From contig NZ_LJHQ01000006.1 in assembly GCF_001295925.1 (NCBI RefSeq), forward strand, positions 1-64,000: DNA of 64,000 nt, given 5' to 3'. Shown in pieces: positions 43,217-51,503 of the stretch; position 1 is the first letter of the stretch, and every line of letters begins with the position of its first letter. The DNA comes from Allobosea sp. AAP35 (GTDB lineage Bacteria > Pseudomonadota > Alphaproteobacteria > Rhizobiales > Beijerinckiaceae). Made by a program: the position numbers and the translations under genes. The notes under the pieces are model-generated. The model saw nothing but the letters and a program-made list of their open reading frames with translations, had not been told where the DNA came from and did not search any database.

Positions 43217-44104
43217 TCAGGTCGGATCGAGCGCGGCTTTCGCCGGGCCCGCCCGGCGTTCGAGCAGCAGCAGGGCTAGGCCCGCCGCCACGATGAGGGC
43301 CGCGCCCGCGAGCATGGCCGGCGTCGGCCAGTCGCCGAAGACGAGCCAGCCGAAGACCAGCGCCCAGACGATCAGCGTATACTGATAGGGCACGACGACC
43401 GAGGCTTCCGCCAGTTTGAGCGAGCGCGTGACGCACAGATGCGCCACCATCGCGACGATGCCGAGCAGGCCGAGCATGGCGGTATCCGCCCAGCCCGGCG
43501 TCACCCAGCCGAAGGGCAGCAGCACCAGCCCCATCACCAGCGCGCCCAAGGTCTGCCACGCGACGAGGGTGACGTCGGGCGTGCCGCGCAGAGAGCGCCC
43601 GGCGATCATCATGCCGGCGAAGAGCACGCTGCCGAGCAGCGCCAGCAGCGCCGGCATCGACAGGCTCGCATCCGTGGGGTTGAGCGCGATGGCAACGCCG
43701 GCGAACCCGGCCGCGATGGCGACCCAGCGCCCGGCATCGACGCGCTCGCCCAGGAGCAACATGGCCAGCAGCGCCGACCAGACGGGTGCGGCCAGCCAGA
43801 TCGTCATCGTGTCGGCCAGTGGGAGATAGGAAACGGCGAGGTAGAACAGCGCGACCTCGCCCGAGCCCAGCGCCACGCGCAACAGCTGCAGGCCGGGCCG
43901 CTCGGGCCGCAGGGTCCGCATCACGCCCTGGCGAATGACGAAGGGCATCAGCACGGCCAGGCCCGCCGCGCTGCGCAGCAGCAGCACCTGCCCGACCGTA
44001 TAGGTCGCGACCAGCCATTTCCCCATCACGTCGTTGAGGGAAAACATCAGGATGCCAAGCAGCATCATGCCGATGCCGGCCAGGGTCGCGTTGCGGGTGG
44101 GCAT
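43217..44104 (-). CDS. EamA/DMT-family transporter
   Basis: 295 residues with ten predicted membrane helices in two EamA repeats (about 1-140 and 150-285). The signature PVWSALLAMLLLGERVD is near residue 120 and WPTPAMLAGAALIVAAGL near the end. RhaT/YdcZ-like exporters of metabolites belong here; direction and substrate are not predictable. Divergent from the ArsR gene. Confidence 0.88.
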   Translation of the reverse strand: MPTRNATLAGIGMMLLGILMFSLNDVMGKWLVATYTVGQVLLLRSAAGLAVLMPFVIRQGVMRTLRPERPGLQLLRVALGSGEVALFYLAVSYLPLADTMTIWLAAPVWSALLAMLLLGERVDAGRWVAIAAGFAGVAIALNPTDASLSMPALLALLGSVLFAGMMIAGRSLRGTPDVTLVAWQTLGALVMGLVLLPFGWVTPGWADTAMLGLLGIVAMVAHLCVTRSLKLAEASVVVPYQYTLIVWALVFGWLVFGDWPTPAMLAGAALIVAAGLALLLLERRAGPAKAALDPT

Positions 44105-44222
44105 GCGTCGCGGTCAACCTTCCAAACGTCGAGCCATGGCAATGGCCGAGCCTTGCGCCGCGATCAAGCGCGTCCGCCGCGCAGCAGGCAGACCGGAAGC
44201 ACCGCACAATAATTTTGTGTTG

Positions 44223-44234
44223 ACTTAATTAAGT
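44223..44234. promoter_or_regulatory. Palindromic operator before the ArsR gene
   Basis: Perfect 12-bp palindrome ACTTAATTAAGT, 21 bases before the ArsR ATG, in an AT-rich island within GC-rich DNA. A typical size and place for an ArsR-type operator; may also influence the divergent EamA gene. Confidence 0.6.
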
Positions 44235-44254
44235 GATTAGCGAATTATTTGCCC

Positions 44255-44572
44255 ATGGACAGCTTCACCGCGCTTGCCGACCCGACCCGCCGCCGCATCG
44301 TCGAGATGCTGGCGCAAGGCGCGCTCTCGGCCGGCGAGATCGGGGAGGGGTTCACGCTGTCGGCGCCGGCGATCTCGCAGCATCTCAAGACGCTGCGCGA
44401 GGCCCGGCTTGTGAAGGTCACTGTCGCCGGCCAAAGGCGCATCTATGCGCTCGATCCTGCCGGCCTCGACAGTTTCGACCAATGGGTCGGGCGCGTGCGC
44501 GCCTTCTGGCCCGATCGTCTGGCGGCTCTGGAGGCCGCTTTGCAAAAGCCCGAACCGGGCGAGGAGGCGTGA
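44255..44572 (+). CDS. ArsR-family regulator
   Basis: 105 residues, winged helix: FTALADPTRRRIVEML, APAISQHLKTLREARLVKV, GQRRIYALDPAGL. No metal-binding CxC is present, so it is the type paired with SRPBCC proteins rather than a metal sensor. Its TGA overlaps the ATG of the SRPBCC gene (TGATG), giving tight coupling. Confidence 0.9.
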   Translation: MDSFTALADPTRRRIVEMLAQGALSAGEIGEGFTLSAPAISQHLKTLREARLVKVTVAGQRRIYALDPAGLDSFDQWVGRVRAFWPDRLAALEAALQKPEPGEEA

Positions 44573-45159
44573 TGCAGACCGATGTAATCGCAGCGACGAC
44601 CGGCGAAACGACGACCGGCAAGGCGTATGGCGAGGTTCTGGAGAGCGGCGCGGTGCGTTTCGAGCGGCTGCTGCCGGGGCCGATCGAGCGGGCCTGGGCC
44701 TATCTGGTCGAGGGCGAGAAGCGCGCGACCTGGTTTTGCGGTGGCGAAACGGAAGCGCGGGTCGGCGGCACGATCGAGCTGTTCTTTAAGCACTCGCAGA
44801 TCACGGACGAGCCGCCGCCTGAAAGCGCGCGCAAGATGAACGACGAGGGCGCGCTGATGAGGGGCATAATCACGGCGTTCGAGCCCCCGCATCGCCTCGC
44901 CTTCAACTGGGTCGGCATGGGCGATCCCGATTCCGACGTCGAGATCGAGTTGGCGCAAGCGGGTGACAAGGTGCGCCTCGTGCTGATTCATCGCCGGCTT
45001 GCCACCAGGGACCGCATGGCGATGGTCTCCAGCGGCTGGCACCTGCATCTGGGCCTGCTCGAGGATCAGTTGCTCGGGCAGAAACCGCGCGGCTTCTGGT
45101 CGGTGCATGAGGGTCTGATGTCGGAGTATGCGGAGATGCAGAAGGGGGTGGCGATGTGA
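44572..45159 (+). CDS. SRPBCC (AHSA1-like) protein
   Basis: 195 residues forming a START/Bet v1-like ligand-binding fold: VRFERLLPGPIERAWAYLVEGEKRATWF at the N-terminus and a C-terminal helix (SSGWHLHLGLLEDQLLG). Such proteins often accompany ArsR regulators in two-gene operons; the ligand and role are unknown. Confidence 0.88.
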   Translation: MQTDVIAATTGETTTGKAYGEVLESGAVRFERLLPGPIERAWAYLVEGEKRATWFCGGETEARVGGTIELFFKHSQITDEPPPESARKMNDEGALMRGIITAFEPPHRLAFNWVGMGDPDSDVEIELAQAGDKVRLVLIHRRLATRDRMAMVSSGWHLHLGLLEDQLLGQKPRGFWSVHEGLMSEYAEMQKGVAM

Positions 45160-45196
45160 TGCGGCGGTGCGGATCGACATCGCGGTTTGCCGCCGT

Positions 45197-47422
45197 TCAG
45201 ATCGTCATCCTCATGAGGCTGGCGGGCGCGGGCGGTGCCGACGCCTGGTCGGCGCTGTCGGCATCGAGCGCGAGAACGGTGCGCAGCAGAACGGCCTGAA
45301 GCGCCGCCAGATCCACGTCCTGTTTCGCCTCGACCGCGCGTTGGGCGATTGTTGCCGTCGCTTCGAGTGCGGTGAAGCCGAGCGTTCCGGCCACACCCTT
45401 CAGCGTATGCAGTTCGCGGATGGCGGCGGTGGTTGCGCCGGTTGCGACTGCCCTGGCGGCGTCCGCCGCCATGCGGGTCGCATCCGGCCAGAAGGATCGA
45501 GTCAGTTCCTCGAGGAGGTCGTGGCCGAGTTCGAGTCTCAGCTCGTCTCGCGCCGCCTGATCGATGAGCAAGCAGCCATCGATGCTGTCGGGCAGGCCCG
45601 CCAGCGTGTCCATTGGCTCGCCATTCTCCGATTGCGAGCCGGGCAGCCATTTGGCGAGGATGGCTGTCAGCTTGGCCCGGTTGATCGGCTTGGCGACGAA
45701 GTCGCTCATCCCGGCCGCAAGGCATTCCTCGCGGTCGCTCGAGAAGGCGTTGGCCGTCAGCCCCACGATCGGCAGCTCGGCCAGCCCCTGACGACGGATC
45801 GCGCGCGTCGCCTCGGGTCCGCTCATCACAGGCATCTGCATGTCCATCAGCACCAGATCGTAATGGGTGGCGCCGACGAGATGGGCCGCGATCTCGCCAT
45901 CGGGGGCATGATCGACCTCCAGCCCCAACCGAAGCAGCAATTCCCTGGCGACGGTGAAGTTGATGAGATTGTCCTCCGCCACCAGGACCCGCCCTGAAAA
46001 CGTTCGATCCGGCACCGTCTCGGTTTCGGGCGCGGCAAGACCTTTCGAGGCCGCGACCGGCCCGACGGGCAAGGTGAACCAGAAGCGGGTGCCGCCGCCT
46101 TCGCGCGGGCTGACACCGATGTCGCCACCCAGAGCGCCGATCAGACGGCGGCAGATTGCCAGGCCCAGACCGGTGCCGCCGAAGCGGCGGTTGATGGTGA
46201 TGTCGAGCTGGCTGAAATCCTGGAACAGGCGGTCACGCGCCTCTGCCGGAATGCCGATCCCCGTATCCTCGACCTCGACGCGCAGGCCATTTTCGTCATC
46301 GAGACTGCAAACCAGCTTGACCCAGCCGGTGTCGGTGAACTTCACGGCATTGCCGACGAGGTTGAACAGGATCTGCCGCAGGCGGGTCGCATCGGTCGTG
46401 ATGAGGGCCTGTGGGTTTTCCACATGCAGGGCGATGCCCTTTTCGCTGGCACGCTGCCCCATCACATTGGCGACGGCGCTGCAGACGCAGCCCAGTTCGA
46501 AGGGCGCCATTTCAAATTCGACAGCCCCGGATTCGAGCTTCGAAAAATCGAGGATGTCGTCGATGAGCGCCAGAAGCGTGTCGCTGCAATCCCCGATAAT
46601 GCCGAGCCTGTCGCGCTGGTCACGGGTCACCGCCGAGGCGCGCATGACATCGACCATACCGATGATGCCGTTCAAAGGCGTCCGGATCTCATGGCTCATG
46701 GTGGCCAGGAAAATCGATTTGGCGCGTGCACCGGCTTCGGCGCGCTTGGCGGCCTCCGCATTTTCGATGCTCAGCCTCTCGAAACGCAGTCTGGCAGTGC
46801 GGATGAAGTAGAGTTGCACGCCGAGATAAATGACGATCAGTGCGAGCGACGCGATCAGTGCGGTCATCGCATTGGCCAACTGGCCATAGGCAGAGGTCAG
46901 TTCGGCGCGATCTTCCACCCTGATCCGGGACTGCGCGAGGTTGGAGACATTGAGCAGGCGCTCGGTGACGCGCGCCAGGCTAGCGAGTTCGCCCAGCAGT
47001 GGGGAAAGCTCGTGCGATGGCTCGGACGGCTGCTCGAGGCTGTCGACGAGGGGGGCCAAGCGCAGGATGCGCTGCCGGGCATCCTGCGCCAGGGTCAGCA
47101 CCTCGACGTCGCTTCCGAATTTCTTGGCGTAATGGTCGCTGGTGAGAACGCTGGTGCGGCTGTAGAGGATGTCATAGCGCAGGGTCACGTCGGCACGTCG
47201 AGCGTCGGTGTATTCGTCGGCGAGTTCGCGAACGGTCAGGTCCAGTCTCTTGACCTCGCGATCCAACTGGTAGGCCGCCCAGACAGCGTCCTCGCGCACG
47301 CTCTCATCCGTCGCGCGATGGCGCGAGCCGAGTGCCGAGAACGTCGCAAGCACCACGACGCCCAGCAGGAGGCTGACGCAGACCAGCGCCAGGATTCCGA
47401 AGTTGAACAGGCGCGCCTGCAT
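45197..47422 (-). CDS. Hybrid sensor histidine kinase with REC and Hpt domains
   Basis: 741 residues from ATG 47422. TM1 about 8-30, a periplasmic helical sensor about 31-185, TM2 about 186-207. HisKA has SHEIRTPLNGIIGM (His244), the HATPase GGTGLGLAICRRLIGALGGD (about 415-434). The receiver spans about 478-592 with Asp527 (LVLMDMQM) and Lys578. The Hpt domain has His672 in LHTLKG. All phosphorelay residues are present, so a His-Asp-His relay to an external receiver, for example the neighbouring HD-GYP protein, is plausible. The gene follows a small periplasmic protein by 25 bases. Confidence 0.93.
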   Translation of the reverse strand: MQARLFNFGILALVCVSLLLGVVVLATFSALGSRHRATDESVREDAVWAAYQLDREVKRLDLTVRELADEYTDARRADVTLRYDILYSRTSVLTSDHYAKKFGSDVEVLTLAQDARQRILRLAPLVDSLEQPSEPSHELSPLLGELASLARVTERLLNVSNLAQSRIRVEDRAELTSAYGQLANAMTALIASLALIVIYLGVQLYFIRTARLRFERLSIENAEAAKRAEAGARAKSIFLATMSHEIRTPLNGIIGMVDVMRASAVTRDQRDRLGIIGDCSDTLLALIDDILDFSKLESGAVEFEMAPFELGCVCSAVANVMGQRASEKGIALHVENPQALITTDATRLRQILFNLVGNAVKFTDTGWVKLVCSLDDENGLRVEVEDTGIGIPAEARDRLFQDFSQLDITINRRFGGTGLGLAICRRLIGALGGDIGVSPREGGGTRFWFTLPVGPVAASKGLAAPETETVPDRTFSGRVLVAEDNLINFTVARELLLRLGLEVDHAPDGEIAAHLVGATHYDLVLMDMQMPVMSGPEATRAIRRQGLAELPIVGLTANAFSSDREECLAAGMSDFVAKPINRAKLTAILAKWLPGSQSENGEPMDTLAGLPDSIDGCLLIDQAARDELRLELGHDLLEELTRSFWPDATRMAADAARAVATGATTAAIRELHTLKGVAGTLGFTALEATATIAQRAVEAKQDVDLAALQAVLLRTVLALDADSADQASAPPAPASLMRMTI

Positions 47423-47447
47423 CACATGCAGCCTCGTTCTGGCACCG

Positions 47448-47951
47448 TCAGCGAACCTCGATCGACTTCAGCTGCCAGGCTGACCGGCCGAAATAGAGCT
47501 CGTTGTAGAGCGCTGGGTCCTGATCGAAGGGATAGATCACGAAGATCGGGCCTTTTTCGCGGACCGAAATAGGCTTGCCATTGATCTTCGTCGCCAGGAT
47601 CACGGGCCATTTCCGAAAATCGGCAACCGGAATCTCCACGGCGTAGTCGTTCAGCGCGGTGACCCGCAGCACGGTCCCGGTGGCGCCGACGAAATCGAGC
47701 AGGGCGGCTCCGAGCGGCCCCTCGAACTGCGTTTTTGCTGGATACCACGGCGTGTCGGCAATGGTCACCTTGCCTGGCAGGGCCGCAAGCATGGCCGCAT
47801 CGAGCGAAACGCCATCCGTGCTGTTGCGGTTCGTGATCTTCCCGCTGACCGTCAAAACCACGGCGCCCTTGGGCGCAGGAAGTTCGGCCGCCAAAGCCGA
47901 AGCGGCGGTCACGATCAGGGCAAGGCAGGCGCCGACAATGCGTTTGAACAT
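47448..47951 (-). CDS. Periplasmic molybdopterin-fold protein lacking the Mo-ligand cysteine
   Basis: 167 residues from ATG 47951 with a signal peptide (to about residue 21). The mature part resembles the sulfite-oxidase-type molybdopterin-binding fold (FEGPLGAALLDFVGATG, LNDYAVEIPVADF, ILATKINGKPISVREKGPIFVIYPFD). It contains no cysteine at all after the signal peptide, so it cannot bind Mo through the usual Cys. It is therefore probably a sensor or binding module. It sits between the hybrid kinase and an HD-GYP regulator, all on one strand. Confidence 0.75.
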   Translation of the reverse strand: MFKRIVGACLALIVTAASALAAELPAPKGAVVLTVSGKITNRNSTDGVSLDAAMLAALPGKVTIADTPWYPAKTQFEGPLGAALLDFVGATGTVLRVTALNDYAVEIPVADFRKWPVILATKINGKPISVREKGPIFVIYPFDQDPALYNELYFGRSAWQLKSIEVR

Positions 47952-47983
47952 GGCTTCAATCCCCTGGCTGACGAAGGCTAAAT

Positions 47984-49045
47984 CTAGCTCGCGCGGGCAA
48001 GCGGCGGGCAGACCGGCTCCGAGGTCTCGTGCATCAAAGCGACGATCTTGCCCCAGCAACCTTCGAACGCCGCCACGCAGGCCGGATCGAAATGGCTTCC
48101 AGCGCCCGACCTGATGAAGTCGCGCGCATCCTCGATCGGCCGACCCGGCCGGTAAATGCGGTTGGCGCAGAGCGCCTCGAAGACATCGGCCACGGCTGCG
48201 ATTCGCCCCTCCAAAGGGATGGCGTCGCCGGCGAGGCCGCGCGGATATCCCTTGCCGTCCCAGCGTTCATGATGCGACCGGGCGATCCGTTCGGCGCATT
48301 GCATCAGGCTGGACCGTCCATCGGCCAGGATCGCTTCGCCGATGGAGACATGGGTGCGCATCATCGCCATTTCGGCATCCGTGAGGCGGCCCGGCTTCTG
48401 CAGAATGGCATCGGGGATGCCGATTTTCCCGACATCATGCATCGGCGCGGCGGCATGGATCGTCTCGCACCGCTCCTCATCGAGGCCGAGTTGCTCGGCG
48501 ATGAGTCGGCAGAGGCCGGCCATGCGCGAGACGTGATCGCCGGTATGGCCATCGCGGCATTCGATCGCGCGCGACAGGCGCCGCGCCATGTCGCGCTGGC
48601 TCTCGGTCAAGGCCTGTGTCGCCTGCCGCACTTCGCTTGCAAGCCAGGCCGCCTTGTCCCGCATCGCCGTTTGCGCCTCACGCAGACTGAGCAGGTTCTG
48701 GACCCGAACGCGCAATTCGACCGGCTCGATGGGCTTGCGCAGGAAATCGGTCGCGCCGGCGTCGAGTGCCGCGATCCGGGTTTCGCGCTGCTCGGTCGTG
48801 GTCACCATCACGATGGGCTGATGCTGATGATTTGGCAGCCGCCGGAGCGCCTGGATAAAGGCGACGCCATCCATCTCGGGCATCAGGTAATCGACCAGGA
48901 CCAGATCGAATTCGGTGGTTTGGGCTGCGGACAGCGCCTCCAGCGGATTGGCGAAGACGGCGATCTCATGGTCGCCGAGGTTATTGACGATGCCGCGCAG
49001 CACCATCAGATAGGTGCGGTTGTCATCGACGATCATGATGTTCAT
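47984..49045 (-). CDS. HD-GYP response regulator (RpfG-like c-di-GMP phosphodiesterase)
   Basis: 353 residues. The receiver is about 1-120 with Asp52 (LVDYLMPEMDG). The HD-GYP domain is about 145-330 with metal-binding MHDVGKIG (His203, Asp204), SHHERWDGKGYP (258-268) and the family motif intact. It should hydrolyse c-di-GMP when phosphorylated or relieved. First gene of the run with the molybdopterin-fold protein and the hybrid kinase. Confidence 0.93.
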   Translation of the reverse strand: MNIMIVDDNRTYLMVLRGIVNNLGDHEIAVFANPLEALSAAQTTEFDLVLVDYLMPEMDGVAFIQALRRLPNHQHQPIVMVTTTEQRETRIAALDAGATDFLRKPIEPVELRVRVQNLLSLREAQTAMRDKAAWLASEVRQATQALTESQRDMARRLSRAIECRDGHTGDHVSRMAGLCRLIAEQLGLDEERCETIHAAAPMHDVGKIGIPDAILQKPGRLTDAEMAMMRTHVSIGEAILADGRSSLMQCAERIARSHHERWDGKGYPRGLAGDAIPLEGRIAAVADVFEALCANRIYRPGRPIEDARDFIRSGAGSHFDPACVAAFEGCWGKIVALMHETSEPVCPPLARAS

Positions 49046-49552
49046 CGGCCCGTGCCCCCCATGGCGAAAGCGGCCACCCTGCGTCTCGCGCCGAAGGCCC
49101 GGCTGGAGGTCATCGAACCGGCGGAGCGGGAGGGCAAGGTTCCCTCCCGATAAATTGCCATCGCCAACCTCACGTAGCTGGAACCCAATAGTTCCAAATG
49201 GTCGTATGTTGCGTCTGGTAGAGATTGAAACTTAAAATAAGATCAATTCAATCTCTCAAACAGCGATATCTGGTTCATTCGGGAGGCATGGCCCGCGACC
49301 CGGGCGTTATGGCCGCCAAGGCGGATCCGGGCATAGTCGGACAGAGATTGCCGAGATCGTGCGTCTGCACCTCCCGTGCGGTCCAGCCGGGCCATGGGTC
49401 GACGAACTGCTGAGGCCGGCCGATTGGGCGTCAAGGGCCTGTTTGGTCCGTCCTGTTGGCGCATCAGCGGCATCGACCGCGCCGCAATATGTTTTGCCTT
49501 GCCTGCCGGCTCTGGAACGGTCATCGAAGGTTCATCAGCCTCCGGACCGTTC
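49046..49552. promoter_or_regulatory. 507-bp divergent promoter region of the signalling island
   Basis: Separates the two oppositely oriented signalling operons. It contains TGGAAC-CCAATA-GTTCCA (49180-49197), a perfect inverted repeat. Read on the minus strand, GGAAC (49196-49192) is 16 bases from CGTG (49175-49172), only partly like the GGAAC-N16-CGTT general-stress sigma (EcfG) promoter. The stretch 49225-49270 is AT-rich. No gene is supported here, although a frame is open from 49376 into the kinase gene. Confidence 0.5.
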
Positions 49553-51046
49553 ATGCCGATCTCCCAAGCCCTCTTCCGGCGCACCAATCTGCTGCTCATG
49601 GCGGCGGGGCTTGCCGTTCTCGTCGCGATCGTCGGCAGTTCGCTCTGGCTGACGCTCGCGACCGAACGCAACTTTGCCGATGTCGTGGCCGTGCGCGAGG
49701 TGCGCAGCGCCTCGGCCGATCTGTTGTCGCTGGTGCAGGATGCCGAGACCGGCCAGCGCGGCTTCCTGCTGACGCGCGATTCGACCTATCTCGATCCCTA
49801 CAGCAACGCGGTGGCGCGCTATCAAGAGCGATTCAAGCGCCTGACGGCGTCGGTGGCCGACCTGCCGGACATGGACCCCTATGTCGACAGGCTGGAATCG
49901 GCCCTCAACGCCAAATGGGCCGAACTCGCGACGACCGTCGCGGCGGCGCAGAGCGGGGATTTCGCCAGTGCGGTCGCGATGGTCGGCCAAGGGCGTGGCA
50001 AGATCCTGATGGACGAGGCGCGGGCTGGATTCGCCAGCATCCTGCAACGGTCCGAAGCGACGCTGGTCGCTGCCATCGCGGCGCAGGAGACGGCGGCGAT
50101 GCGGCTGCGCTGGGTCACGATACTCGGCGCCATGATCATCCTCGGGCTGGCGGGCGCCGCCGCCTGGACGATCCTGGGCTATACCGGCGAGATCATGACG
50201 GCGCGCCGGGAGCTCGAAACCCTCAATGCGGGGCTGGAGGAGCGCGTGGCCGAGCGCACCGATGCGCTCGTCAAGGCCAATGACGAAATCCAGCGATTCG
50301 CCTATATCGTCACGCATGATCTGCGCGCCCCCCTGGTCAATATCATGGGCTTTACCAGCGAGCTGGAATCGACCTTCAAGCCGATCGAGGCCTATGTCGA
50401 TGCCGAGGGCGAGAAGGCCGAAGAGCTGAAGACCGAGGCCCTGCTGGCGCTGAAGGCCGATGCGCCCGAGGCGCTCGACTTCATTCGCTCCTCGACCCGC
50501 AAGATGGACGGCCTGATCAACGCCATCCTCAAGATCTCGCGCGAAGGCGCCCGGGCGCTGAAACCCGAGCGGCTGATGCTGGAGACGCAACTCGAGGCGG
50601 CAGCTGCAGCAGTGCACCACCAGGCCGCCGAGACCGGCGGCGGCATCACCATCGATGCCAAGGTCGACCGGATGGTCACCGACCGCTTCTCGCTCGACCA
50701 GATCATCGGCAATCTGCTCGACAACGCGATCAAGTATCGCTCGCCGGACCGTCCGCTTCAGATCGTCGCGCGCACGCTGGCGCCCCGCGCCGGCTGGGTC
50801 GCGATCGAGATCGAAGACAATGGCCGCGGCATCGCGGCCAGCGACCATGAGCGGATCTTCGAATTGTTTCGCCGGTCCGGCACGCAAAACACGGCCGGCG
50901 AGGGCATCGGGCTTGCGCATGTGCGCAGCCTCGTGCGCAACCTCGGCGGCGACATCACCGTGCGCTCGGAATTCGGTGTGGGAACGACCTTCACGGTCCT
51001 GCTGCCGGCCGATCTCAGGACCGTGAAACGGAGCCATCAGACATGA
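49553..51046 (+). CDS. CHASE3 sensor histidine kinase
   Basis: 497 residues from ATG 49553. TM1 about 13-35, a CHASE3 periplasmic domain about 36-185 (QDAETGQRGFLLTRDSTYLDPY is the family core), TM2 about 188-208. A coiled coil follows, then HisKA with THDLRAPLVNIMGF (His255) and a HATPase about 370-490 with GEGIGLAHVRSLVRNLGGD. Similar kinases occur next to small Rcp1-like receivers. Its stop overlaps the receiver gene ATG (ATGA). Confidence 0.92.
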   Translation: MPISQALFRRTNLLLMAAGLAVLVAIVGSSLWLTLATERNFADVVAVREVRSASADLLSLVQDAETGQRGFLLTRDSTYLDPYSNAVARYQERFKRLTASVADLPDMDPYVDRLESALNAKWAELATTVAAAQSGDFASAVAMVGQGRGKILMDEARAGFASILQRSEATLVAAIAAQETAAMRLRWVTILGAMIILGLAGAAAWTILGYTGEIMTARRELETLNAGLEERVAERTDALVKANDEIQRFAYIVTHDLRAPLVNIMGFTSELESTFKPIEAYVDAEGEKAEELKTEALLALKADAPEALDFIRSSTRKMDGLINAILKISREGARALKPERLMLETQLEAAAAAVHHQAAETGGGITIDAKVDRMVTDRFSLDQIIGNLLDNAIKYRSPDRPLQIVARTLAPRAGWVAIEIEDNGRGIAASDHERIFELFRRSGTQNTAGEGIGLAHVRSLVRNLGGDITVRSEFGVGTTFTVLLPADLRTVKRSHQT

Positions 51047-51486
51047 ACCAAGCCAAGCCTGTCTCGATCGTGATGATCGAGGATGACGAGGGCCATGCCC
51101 GGTTGATCGAGAAAAACATCCGGCGTGCCGGCGTCAACAACGAGATCATCCCGTTCACCAACGGCACCGATGCGCTGACCTATCTGTTTGGAGCCGACGG
51201 CTCGGGCATGGTCAGTTCGGGACGCCAGCTGCTGATCCTGCTTGATCTCAACCTACCCGATATGGGCGGCGTCGACATCCTCGAAAAGGTGAAGGGCAAC
51301 GTCCATACCAAGCGCTCGCCGGTCGTGGTTCTGACGACGACCGACGATAGCCGCGAGATCCAGCGCTGCTATGATCTGGGCGCCAATGTCTACATCACCA
51401 AACCGGTGAACTATGAGGGCTTCGCCAATGCGATCCGACAGCTCGGGCTGTTCTTCTCGGTGATGCAGGTGCCCGAGACGCCCTGA
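51043..51486 (+). CDS. Rcp1-like single-domain response regulator
   Basis: 147 residues consisting only of a receiver: IEDDEGHARLIEKNIRRAG, Asp68 in LLDLNLPDM and TKPVNYEGF. The loop insertion FGADGSGMVSSGRQ is typical of Rcp1-like receivers that serve phytochrome or CHASE3 kinases. With no output domain it would shuttle phosphate, plausibly to or from the kinase encoded next. Confidence 0.92.
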   Translation: MNQAKPVSIVMIEDDEGHARLIEKNIRRAGVNNEIIPFTNGTDALTYLFGADGSGMVSSGRQLLILLDLNLPDMGGVDILEKVKGNVHTKRSPVVVLTTTDDSREIQRCYDLGANVYITKPVNYEGFANAIRQLGLFFSVMQVPETP

Positions 51487-51503
51487 CGGCCGGCGTGAAC
51501 GCG

